The notes below the pieces were generated by a model. The model did no database searches and was not told the origin of the DNA. It saw only the letters and a list, made by a program, of their open reading frames with translations. Position numbers and translations under genes: made by a program. A DNA stretch of 64,000 nucleotides. It comes from Tiliqua scincoides (Eukaryota; Chordata; Lepidosauria; Squamata; Scincidae). Numbering within the stretch: position 1 is the stretch's first letter; each line of letters begins with the position of its first letter. Location: positions 5,723,267 to 5,787,266 of the forward strand of contig NC_089823.1 of assembly GCF_035046505.1 (NCBI RefSeq), read 5' to 3'. Positions 10,719-20,148 of the stretch are shown in pieces.

Positions 10719-10875
10719 CAGTGGCAGAGCCTGGCACGTAGACCATGGCACTTAGCTATGCCGGACCATGAGAGCCTGGAATGGCTCCAAAGGGGAAGGC
10801 GAGGGACTGCTTGTACACTGCGGTGAGGCTCCCTGCAAAACTTAGTGCTTTGCACCCCCTCTAGCTATGCCACTG
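10719..10875. mobile_element. hAT-like MITE, CAGTGG...TAGCTA type
   Basis: Begins CAGTGGCAGAGCCTGGCACG and ends TTGCACCCCCTCTAGCTATG then CCACTG; GCACTTAGCTATGCC near the left suggests an internal rearrangement. No matching flanking 8-mers. Confidence 0.6.
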
Positions 10876-11113
10876 GGCTTGACTCAATCAACTTAAGGAA
10901 ATATATAACTTAAGGAATCAAACCTCAGACTTTGCAATTTCTTGACCAGAAGGTTGTGTGTATCTAACAATGATCATGAAATTCTGCACTGTTAAATTAT
11001 TTTAAGTTGCTTTGTGCAGATTTGCGTGACTGCTTATTTTGTATAATTTATTCCTCTCTACTAGTCCCAGGGAGGGGCAAGGAGCCACCCAAGACCCCCA
11101 GCAAAGTCATGCC

Positions 11114-11226
11114 AAGAGCCGGTGAGGCTTAGTGGGAGAGTGTCAGACCAGGGCTTGGGGGTGCTGGGTCCAAATGCCTGCTCAGTCCTGCAGGTTACTA
11201 GAAGCACTTGGGCCAGTCACAATCTG
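11114..11226 (+). mobile_element. Sauria-type SINE, 5' fragment
   Basis: GAGCCGGTGAGGCTTAGTGG at the start, then CTGGGTCCAAATGCCTGCTC and CACTTGGGCCAGTCACAATC, matching the 5' two thirds of the copies at 7047 and 24522. The 3' part is absent. Confidence 0.55.
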
Positions 11227-11239
11227 TTAGCTTTAAAGC

Positions 11240-13160
11240 TGTGTTGCCAACATGCCCTGCGCGTGTGTACTGGAGTGTGCTCACACTAAGATGCATGTCA
11301 AGGGATCTTTGCCAAGACACAATAAGTTGTGGCCAGCATTTATAGGGTTAAATACAAAGCAGCAAGAATCAGGTCTTCAAATCACTCCCATGATTTGTTT
11401 ATTAAAGAATGTAAGTGATGACTTGGGCATGAGAAATCAGAAATAAAACCCTTCAGTTGCAAAATAAACACAACAGTTTGGCAATATGAATCAGCATGAT
11501 TCAATTTTATCTATGCAGACTTTAAGGACTAGAACCTTACTTCTGCTAAATTGATTGGGGATATTCCCCAGGTGCAACCAGCATTGACTTTGACACTATT
11601 TCTATGTTCTCACAGAACTGTGGGATGTTTATACAACACTGGCTAAAATAGCCTTGATTGCCTTTGACTCAAGCATGACTGATACTTCTGATGTTTCCAA
11701 ATGCTCTTCCCACATCTATTGGTGTTGCTTTATTTTCAGTTTCCCCCCCCCCCCTTTGTGGGATTTAGGACAGACCAGGGTAGCTAGTAGAAACTTTATC
11801 AGGTGAAAACTTCCTTTCCTCCATCAAACCAGGCAGAGTTCTGCCTCTGTCCCCATCTTCAAGCCATCTGCAAAACTCAAACTTCAGAACCAGCTTATTG
11901 CAGCATCACAGACCAAAGTACAGAACATTTCTATGATAACCAGTGGCGTGAGAGTCAAAGAAAGCTCAGACAAACATCACCATGATCATTTCCCTAGAAT
12001 TCAGAAATGATCATTGTCACATTCAGGAATAAAGCTGCCTCCACCATTCAACTTGTTAATCAAGCTGAGGGTGATTGAAAATGTTAATCCATCTGATGGT
12101 TTCAGACTTCAATTGATGCAACAAGACAATGGCAAGAGCCACTTTCTGAGTTCAGCAGCCTGCCACTCAAAGAGGTAAACCTGGCAGCTGAGTAGAGTCA
12201 CTATATGCTATAAGAGTGAAAATGGGACCCACACCCATTGCAGAGATGGAGCTTATTGTCCCATCTCTGCATCCTTCTCTTGCTCCAAGGAGCTCAGGCC
12301 AGCCTACATGGGGTACCAATTTCTTCTTCGATTTAGATCAAGACACAGCAGGTTGCCCAGAGTCACCTTGGCGAATTTCCTGAGTGGGCATTTGAACCCA
12401 AGTCTCCTGATCTCTCATCATTCCAGCACACCAGCTGACCCCACCCCACCCCACCCTTCCTGCTTGAAGATTCACTTTTCTGTCTTCAGGAAAGGCCTCC
12501 TCACCTGACAGGTAAAAGAAGAGCATCACTTGGCTCAGGTGCAGCTCCTCAAAGGACATCAGACAGTCCTTTGCATTTCGACTCCAAGGCAACCACCAGC
12601 ATAAACTCCTTGGCACAACACTAAGGGCGCTTCCCTCTGCCTGTGCCGGACAAAGACAGAAAGGGCTTCTTCCTGGAGCAAAATCAGCTTTTGTTCCTCT
12701 CATTATGACGTGCTGGGAAGATTCACTGGGCATTAGCTGCAGCTGTCAATTAATCGTGTGTGGGGGGAGGGGCCCCTCCATGGAAGCAAGGGTGTGAAGA
12801 TGGGGAGGGGGGGTGCACTACGCTGCTCCAATTTCACCCAGGGGACAGCTTAGAGGCAATAGCCCATCTGGAAAACCAATTGGGGCCTTGAGGGAGCCAT
12901 TCGTTTGAATGAGAGCTTTGCAAAACTGCACTGAAACGGAGAAATCAGAGAGTGCAAATGCCAGGCTGCAGACTCCTCCATCGCAGCTTGAAGGCCAGAA
13001 GCTGGTTCATCATCACTTCTACCCCACCTTGCGAGACCATCACACTGCTTGGCTGAAGTTGACCAGCAGGGATCCTCAGCCTTAACGTAGAGCTGGTGTG
13101 CCCTCCAAGCCCACCCCACATATTGACCTTGCTGCAGACAGAGGGGGTCATCTGCTCATA
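11240..13160. other. Intergenic stretch without a recognised gene
   Basis: No exon with supporting splice sites or protein family match. A poly(C) run lies at 11742-11754. No repeat family was assigned. Confidence 0.5.
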
Positions 13161-13171
13161 TTACTCCTACA

Positions 13172-13437
13172 CCGGAGCCAGGATGTTGTGGTGGTTTGGG
13201 AGTTGAACCTAGAGCTGGAAGATCCAGGGTCTTATGTTTATAGGGTCAAGATCTTATGTTCTTAGGGTCAAATCCCCACTTAGCCATGAGGCATCCTGGG
13301 TGAACTTTGGCCAGTCACACTCTCTCAGCCTATCCTACCCCTTAGGGTTGTTGTGAAGACAAAGGAACCACGTACCCCACCCTGAGCTCCTTGGAAAAAA
13401 GGGTGGTATGAAGACGTGAAAAATAAACCTATATTAT
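13172..13437 (+). mobile_element. Sauria-type SINE with an internal duplication
   Basis: Same order of parts as the copy at 7047 (GGAGCCAGGATGTTGTGGTG, GAAGATCCAGGGTC, CTTTGGCCAGTCACACTCTC, tail AAGACGTGAAAAATAAAC). Two near-repeats of TCTTATGTT(T/C)...TAGGGTCAA were added inside the B-box region. Confidence 0.75.
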
Positions 13438-13764
13438 TACAGTATGTAACTGATGGGGCAGAAGGCAGTGAGCTGAGAAAAAGCGACTTACCCAAAGCCA
13501 CTGCAAGTTCCTGCAGTGACAAGACTGTGGCACCAGGGGGTGTACTGATGTGTAGTCCAGTCATTGAGCGCCTATGCTCTTCAAGTAGCTTGGAGCTCCC
13601 TGATGCATTTCAAGTGTGGGCTGAAAGCCGAACTGGTCAGGGTAGCAGAGAGGCGGAATCTCTCTTTTCTGGAGGGATGGGTGCTAAAAGCAGCCTCAGA
13701 GGGGCTGCGTATGGAGAGATGAACCTTCCTATACTGCAACCTCAATCATCAACAGGGTGCCTGT

Positions 13765-13975
13765 ATGGTGGAGGGGGCCGTAGCTCAGTGGAAGAGCCCC
13801 TCCTTTGCATGCAGAAGGTCCCAACTTCCATTTCTGGTAGCATATCTGGGCAGGGCAGAGAAATTTTCCAGACGAACACTGGAGAGCAGCTGCCAGTCCA
13901 TACTGGCAACACTGAGCTAAGTGAACCAAAAGCCTGACTCAACAGCAAGCAGCTTCCTCTGTTCCCCCATATGTG
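13765..13975 (+). mobile_element. tRNA-derived SINE (third family)
   Basis: Head GGCCGTAGCTCAGTGGAAGA (A box) and GCATGCAGAAGGTCCCAACT then TCCATTTC (B box position), body GGAGAGCAGCTGCCAGTCCA, ending AAGCAGCTTCCTCTGTTC. A related, more worn copy is at 60728. Confidence 0.75.
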
Positions 13976-14163
13976 GGTTGCATGGAGGAATCAGTGTGGG
14001 GAGTCAGATTCCTTCTGATAGGTTTTTACCTAGAGGTGCTCTTGAACATAGCATTGCCACCCTGCAGCCTGGAGAGGTGCAATCCACTCTACCTGCCCAA
14101 TCGTCCCCCCCCCCATTTCTAATCCCCCTGAAATTTCTAAGCTCAGATCAGGATGGTCTACGA

Positions 14164-14537
14164 CAGGGGTGCTCACACTTTTTTGGCTCGAGAGCTACTT
14201 TGAAACCCAGCAAGGCCCGGAGATCTACCAGAGTTTTTTTTTTACAATGTTCACGCCATCATAACATATAACATTTATGTGTACAATGTATGTTGGTGTA
14301 CCTTGAGCCCCACTGAGTATAACAGGACTTACTCCTGAGTAGACATGCCTAGGATTAGGCTGTGAGGCTGCAATCCTAGCCACACTTACCTGAGAGTAAG
14401 CCCCATTGAGTACAATGGGCCTTACTCCCGGCGTTTCCTCCCAGAGGCACCTGAAGGGGGGGGTCGGCACTCCGCGATCTACTCATTTTGCCTCGCGATC
14501 TACTGGTAGATAGCGATCCACCTATTGAGCACCCCTG
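14164..14537. mobile_element. hAT-like MITE with 8-bp target duplication
   Basis: Inverted ends CAGGGGTGCTCACACTTTTT and CCACCTATTGAGCACCCCTG. Flanks GTCTACGA (14156-14163) and GTCTAAGA (14538-14545) match at 7 of 8. The self-complementary AGTAAGCCCCATTGAGTAC module occupies 14290-14435. Confidence 0.88.
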
Positions 14538-15139
14538 GTCTAAGAGGAGCTTGCATGTCTGATAAACCCAGGAAGGTCTTTTAGCAGCTATGGAGCGAAG
14601 TGTGTGACCCCAGCACAACATAAAGGGGTGTTGTGAGGATAAAGTGAGGGGGTGATGAAAGGGGACCATCACCACCTGTGTCATGATGAGCTCCGTCGAG
14701 GGAGACTGGGATAAAAAATGGTATCTTTGTTTCTATCCCACCTTTCTTCCCTGATGGAGTCCAAAGCATACCTAAGGTTATAAGGTCTCCCCTTCAGGCA
14801 CAGACCAGTTGCAAACTTGCTGTGAAAAATAGCAGCACTAGAACTTGGGTTATTCAAACAAAAATTAATAGGTTAGCAAGAGATTCTGGAGAGGCAGGAG
14901 CCATGTTCCTTCACCCAATTGAGAGAATTCATCACCACCACCCCTAGAGTCAGAGGGGAGCAATGCAATCCTCTGAATGCATACTCAGGAATACATCTTA
15001 CTGCTTTCAGTGGGAATTACCCCCAGGTAAGCGTGCATCAACTGGAGACTTTAATAGGTAATCACAGAAATTCTGGAAGATGAATCTATATAATGGCTGT
15101 TAAAGTCATGATGGCTGCATGGGTCCTCCCTACTCAGAG

Positions 15140-15590
15140 TAGCGTTTCTCAAACCGTGGGTTAGGACCTGATTTCTGGTGGGTTCCACAGAGCCCCCAAT
15201 GAAAACAGGGTGATGGAAAAGATCAGATAACTGCTTCAAGTCCTAAGGCTTTCCAAAAATCAGATTGCAGCAAATTGCCCTGCAAACAGCAGAGCTCCTG
15301 CAGTTTGCAAGCTTTTGTAGATAAAGGGAGAGAGAAATGTTTGAGCATCTTTTCTTCTGGGGTGCTTTTTCCCAAGTTTGTCAATGACAGGTAGTAGGAA
15401 TAGGTGAAGCTGGGTCACAGACTCAAGACTATTTATTAGGGCTGCCTCATTACGAGAAATGGATTGAGATTTTTGCAAATAAATATTACTTGTAAATAGA
15501 AACCTAATTTCCAGATCACTTTTTTAAAAGTCTTGTAAAGCTAGGGGGGCCTGGTCCTAAAAAGTTTGAGATGCACGGTGCTAGAGACAT
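15140..15590. mobile_element. hAT-like MITE related to the copy at 54396
   Basis: Shares CCCCCAATGAAAACAGGGTG, TTTCCAAAAATCAGATTG and AGAGCTCCTGCAGTTTGCAA with 54396-54767. Ends resemble TTTCTCAAACCGTGGGTTAG and AAAGTTTGAGATGCACGGTG. The target duplication is not resolved, so boundaries are approximate. Confidence 0.65.
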
Positions 15591-15989
15591 GAATGAAGAG
15601 GGCCTGGTCTGGCATATTTACATTTCTACAGCTATACATAATATAGCTTGGGAACTAAAACGTCTTTTGGGGGATGCCATCGTGAGCTGAAAGCTCCCAG
15701 CATATGAGTCTATTGGCCTCTGGCAGGAAGTGGTTGTCACAAGTCTGTTTTATTGCCGTCTCTGGATGAAGACAAGAATAATCAAGAACTACACCGGTTG
15801 GCAATGCTTTCCCTAATTATGTCTGGGGGGAAAGATGCTTCTACAACCCTCTGCATATTCTTTGTGTGTTCACATCACATTATAATCCACAAATTATAAT
15901 CATATCAGTGGTCCTTGGCCTTTCCTAGGTTAAGCAGAACTTATGCTGCCAGAGATGTTTGCATCCACTCGATGACTTTATCAGCAGGC

Positions 15990-16390
15990 AGGGAAGTGGC
16001 TTCTTATAATTAATTGTTCAAGGTCAAATTGAAACCATCCAACATATTCTGTTTTAGTGTCCCTGTCATGCTAGTTCCTGTTCCATTTACTTGGAATGGT
16101 CGATACTTAATAGAGGTTTTCTGATCAAGAGAATCTGAAATGCCTTCTCGATGACTGTACAATTGATATAATGGAGATGGTCTCTAAATTCTTAGTCTCA
16201 ATGTCCTCTAAGTACACCTAGTTTATCTGCTAAGCCTACTGCTGATAATGTTCCATACCTTATTTTATTGTACTCATTTTTGTTTTCGCATTACTCTGTG
16301 TTCATCTATGCTCTCCCTTGTAACTGGCTGTTGCCATATATATTAGATGAATGAATAACCTTTATTGGCATACATATAACTTCCATCTCG
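15990..16390 (+). mobile_element. Possible LINE ORF C-terminus and tail
   Basis: In one frame the plus strand reads ETIQHILF, then CPCHAS, a pattern seen at the C-terminus of several non-LTR retrotransposon ORFs, followed by an AT-rich end (ATGAATGAATAACCTTTATT). Several in-frame stops are present. Family unassigned. Confidence 0.35.
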
Positions 16391-16670
16391 AATATATTTA
16401 AATTTTATCTTTTTTTTCCAGCCCTTGACACTGTGCCAGATATTTGGCCAAAAAGTTTAGAGACCCCTGATCTAATGTGAGATGGATGTGGTCCTTATTT
16501 CTATGAATGCCAAACTTGACGTTAATTCCTACCGCACTGCAATTGAGTTTTTTACTTCTACATATTTGAAACTTAATTCTTATCTTGAATCCATTACTTT
16601 TATTCATTAAAATTGGAAGAATATAGCTTGAAAACTGCAGGCCAATCGTCACATATGCTGATTATACCAC

Positions 16671-17311
16671 ATTTTCCGAGCATACCTGGAGTATTGTGTC
16701 CAGTTCTGGTCGCCACATCTCAAAAAGGACATAGTGGAAATGGAAAAGGTGCAAAAGAGAGCAACTAAGATGATTACTGGGCTGGGGCACCTTCCTGGCT
16801 ACGGCGTTTGGGCCTCTTCAGCCTAGAGAAGAGGCGCCTGAGGGGGGATGTGATTGAGACATAAAAAATTATGCATGGGAAGGATAAAGTAGATAGAGAG
16901 ATGCTCTTTACACTCTCACATAACACCAGAGCCAGGGGACATCCACTAAAATTGAGTGTTGGGAGAGATAGGACAAACAAAAGAAAATATTTCCTTACTC
17001 AGTGTGTGGTTGGTCTGTGGAACTCCTTGCCGCAGGATGTGGTGATGGCATCTGGCCTGAATGCCTTTAAAAGGGGATTGGACAAGTTTCTGGAGAAACA
17101 TCCATTATGGGTTACAAGCCATGATGGGTATGTGCAACCTCCTGATTTTAGAAATCAGAATGCCAGATGCAAGGGAGGGCACCAGGATGAGGTCTCTTGT
17201 TATCTGGTGTGTTCCCTGGTGCACTTGGTGGGCTGCTGTGAGATACAGGAAGCTGGACTAGATGGGCCTGTGGCCTGATCCAGTGGGGCTGTTCTTTTGT
17301 TCTTATGAAAT
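16671..17311 (+). mobile_element. CR1-family LINE, longest copy in the window
   Basis: Encodes, with interruptions, the C-terminal part of CR1 reverse transcriptase: [38 protein letters not shown], then REMLFTLSHNTRARGHPLKL and [20 protein letters not shown]. It continues through the 3' region to GTTCTTTTGTTCTTATGA. It is 5' truncated and carries in-frame stops, so it is not active. Confidence 0.9.
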
Positions 17312-17970
17312 CAACATGCATAGCTGGAGGATGTTTTATATGGTGCCAGGCCAGTGGGCCTCCCAGCCCTGTTTATTCTCAGTGGCAATGGTTCTCTGGG
17401 TTTTGGGATACAAAGTTTGCCCCAGTCCCATGAACAGGCATCCTTGCAGAGGGAGGTGGCTCACTTAGACTCCAGGACCTTCTGTATACCAGGCACAGGG
17501 GTCTGCCGCTGCGCTACCTAGAAGTGCTCTTTCCCCATTTTGCCACCACTGTTAACTGCCCCTAATCAGGGACTAAACCCAAGGTCGTGTGCAAAGAATG
17601 TGCCCTACAACAGACGTGTAAGGTCTTTCCCTGCCATCATCAAAAATGAGCTGAACGCACATTTCATGCTATTTCAATGCAGAAATGCTTCACCTACAGA
17701 AAACGTACAATGGATGAAGTGCACTTGAAATTTCCCTAGAGGGACAAAAAACAGTTTCATGTTAATACTTCCAGAACAGAGAGTGTGGGTGTATGTGAGC
17801 ACAGAGAGGAGCAGGGAAAACAAATCCTTTTAGGAGGAGGAAATTTCCATATATGTTAGGTAGCTACCAGATAAGGCAAGGGAAGAGAAAAAAAATTGGA
17901 ATTACCTATTGTTACCATGTAAGCTTTCAGACAAAGTCTTATGTGGTTTAGGAAAACAATTTTTATACAG

Positions 17971-18458
17971 CAGCAGTTCCCAAACTCCTGCAAGGGAGTT
18001 AGGACAACTGTTAAGTCCTGGCAGAGGTGAGGCCCTGAAGGTGCCACAGCACTGGCATCGCTGCTTGAAGCAATGGCTTTTCTTCCTTAGCTGGGGTGTC
18101 ATGCCAGCCTCCAGGAGGGCCTGGGGGGGGGGGGCTTGCAGCCCCTTCTGTAGGCCTCCCCAATGCTCAAAATCACTTTGATTAGCCATTGGAACACACT
18201 TCTGCACAAAAACCGGAAGTGTGCTCCGATTGCTAATTGGAGCGCTTTTGAGCATTTGGGAGGCCTGCAGAGGGGGCTGTGAGCCTCCCAGAGGCCAGCA
18301 CAACCCCCTAGGTAAGGAAGGAAACCCATTGCTCCTGGCAGTGGTACGATAGCTGTGGCACTGTCAGGACACCCATTTCTGGGCCACTCCCCTTAAGGGG
18401 TGAAGGCCCACTTCTGTTACCCCTGGTGGGTTGCAACCCACTAGTTTGGGAACCGCTG
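17971..18458. mobile_element. hAT-like element with long internal palindrome
   Basis: Ends CAGCAGTTCCCAAACTCCTG and CTAGTTTGGGAACCGCTG; flanks TTATACAG (17963-17970) and TTGTACAG (18459-18466) match at 7 of 8. Inside, about 18130-18172 (GCAGCCCCTTCTGTAGGCCT, CCCCAATGCTC) is inverted at about 18249-18291 (GAGCATTTGGGAGGCCTGCA). Non-autonomous. Confidence 0.88.
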
Positions 18459-18606
18459 TTGTACAGGGCCTTGGTAAATACGTGCATATTTATTATTATT
18501 AGAGATGAACTGCACAGAGAAAAGATCCATCAGGAATCCAACACAGATAGGGCCCTCACCACATCACCTGTATCAAAATACTTTTCAGTAGAGGCCCATT
18601 CACATA

Positions 18607-18958
18607 CGATACAAGGACATCTGCGATACAAGGACATCTGCAAGAGGGATCTGAAGCCCTTCGGAGTGGACCTCAACAGGTGGGAAACCCTGGCCTCTGA
18701 GCGGCCCGCTTGGAGGCAGGCTGTGCAGCATGGCCTCTTCCAGTTTGAAGAGACACTTGGCCAACAGACTGAGGCAAAGAGGCAAAGAAGGTAGGCCCAT
18801 AGCCAGGGAGACAGACCAGGGACAGACTGCACTTGCTCCCGGTGTGGAAGGGATTGTCACTCCCGAATCAGCCTTTTCAGCCACACTAGACGCTGTTCCA
18901 GAACCACCTTTCAGAGCGCGATACCAGAGTCTTCCGAGACTGAAGGTTGCCAACAACA
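18607..18958 (+). mobile_element. 5'-truncated LINE insertion bounded by a 17-bp target duplication
   Basis: Direct repeats AGAGGCCCATTCACATA lie at 18590-18606 and 18959-18975. The insert encodes the end of a non-LTR retrotransposon ORF: LRYKDICKRDLKPFGVDLNR, WETLASERPAWRQAV, then after one in-frame TAG a zinc-finger-like CSRCGRDCHSRISLFSHTRR C. The reading frame continues to the last bases (ETEGCQQ) without a stop. Its final roughly 34 nt (ATACCAGAGTCTTCCGAGAC, TGAAGGTTGCCAAC) are shared with the 5S SINEs. I cannot assign the clade with confidence. Confidence 0.88.
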
Positions 18959-19379
18959 AGAGGCCCATTCACATAGTCCCCAAGTTTGGATTTACATATG
19001 CCAGAGATAGAACTAAATGAGAGAGTGGAATGTACACATCAGGATGCATGTGGGGGATACCACTTGGGGATACCACTTTGGGATACCCTCCCACATTGCA
19101 CCCAAAGTGAAAGTAGAAAACTAGCACATCAAGGAGAAATATTCTAACCAAGCCCATTGCCTGCTCTGCTGCTTTTCTATTTGCAGGGAGTTTTCACTAT
19201 AGGGAAACATTCAAACGCACCTTTTCCCCATTTGGATTCGGAAGAGATTTAAATCATTCTAGCAACCTGTTCTGCTGCCTGTGCAGACTGGGGCAGAGTG
19301 AGGGTACATCAAGCAACACATGTGTGTATTTGAATTTAGCTTTGGACTACTCCTAGTAAGACACACGCTAATGTTGCAG

Positions 19380-19385
19380 TTTATT
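19380..19385 (-). terminator. GDPD5: GDPD5 candidate polyadenylation signal AATAAA
   Basis: The first AATAAA on the minus strand downstream of the GDPD5 stop, 648 nt away, followed within 40 nt by a GTGTGTCTTACT stretch. Cleavage would be expected near 19355-19370. This is inference; no transcript evidence is available. Confidence 0.55.
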
Positions 19386-20032
19386 GTCCTCCTAGGATTC
19401 AGTGAGACCACACAGGAATACGTTTTCCCCACTTCCTCTCATTTGAACGCCCCCCACTTCCTTCCTCCATTTTGAAAAAGAATGAACGGTTTATAGTTTG
19501 GGCTTGGAGAATAGCTCCAGAGCTAATAAGCCTCACCCTCATGCTTAAACCTTCTAGCAATCCATCTATAAACCGAAAAAACTCTTCAACAGGGTAAAAA
19601 AACCACAAGACGCTTCACTGGAACTTCACAACATACATATTTAAATAAGTTCAGCTAACAATTGCTGCACCAAGAACAGGAGTAGAGAAGAAGACAACAG
19701 GGTTTGTTCCTTCATGGGCTTGTCCCAGTGTCCAGGTTCATTGGTTGGCCAAGCCAGGTGCGAGCACTTGTGATTGCCCTCTTTCTTCTTGCAAACATGT
19801 CCATCCCCTCCCCACCCCAGCAATAAACAAGAAAAGGACCACAAAAAGGGACATATTTACAAAAAATAAAGAAACCCAGTCCAGCTTCTGTTTCTAGAGA
19901 GGCACCAGGCCACCCTCAAGAAGTCCATTGCATGATGAGTTTGGTAAAAGAGTTCGGTCCCAGGTAGCTCACGAAAGAGCCGGTACACCAAGGAAGAGGG
20001 GGATTTGTGCGGAGTCCACCAGTTCCTGCCCT
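19386..20032 (-). other. GDPD5: GDPD5 3' untranslated region (inferred)
   Basis: Extends from the TGA to the candidate AATAAA. No interspersed repeat was recognised in it, in contrast with its surroundings, which fits a transcribed exon. Confidence 0.55.
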
Positions 20033-20148
20033 TCAATTGATCCGCAGCTTCACATCACGGTGGTCCATGGGCGTGATGCCTTCATTGGCGTATCCATTCT
20101 CGGAACACAGCGAAAGTTCGTCCGGCACGTCCACTCCGCTGTTGATCT
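20033..20148 (-). CDS. GDPD5: GDPD5 coding exon 15 (C-terminus and stop)
   Basis: 116 nt: completes Glu, then [20 protein letters not shown] and [17 protein letters not shown], stop TGA at 20035-20033. Acceptor TCTCTTTAG. The Cys of LSLC corresponds by alignment to GDE2 Cys576, which in mouse forms a redox-sensitive disulfide with Cys25. The last 14 or so residues do not resemble the human end and the protein is about 11 residues shorter. Confidence 0.92.

Noticed and set aside
13765-13975. tRNA gene
   Set aside because: The A and B boxes fit, but no cloverleaf acceptor stem closes and a SINE body follows.
18426-18794. Novel 122-residue host protein
   Set aside because: The frame spans a hAT element edge and a LINE insertion; its conserved part is the LINE ORF end.
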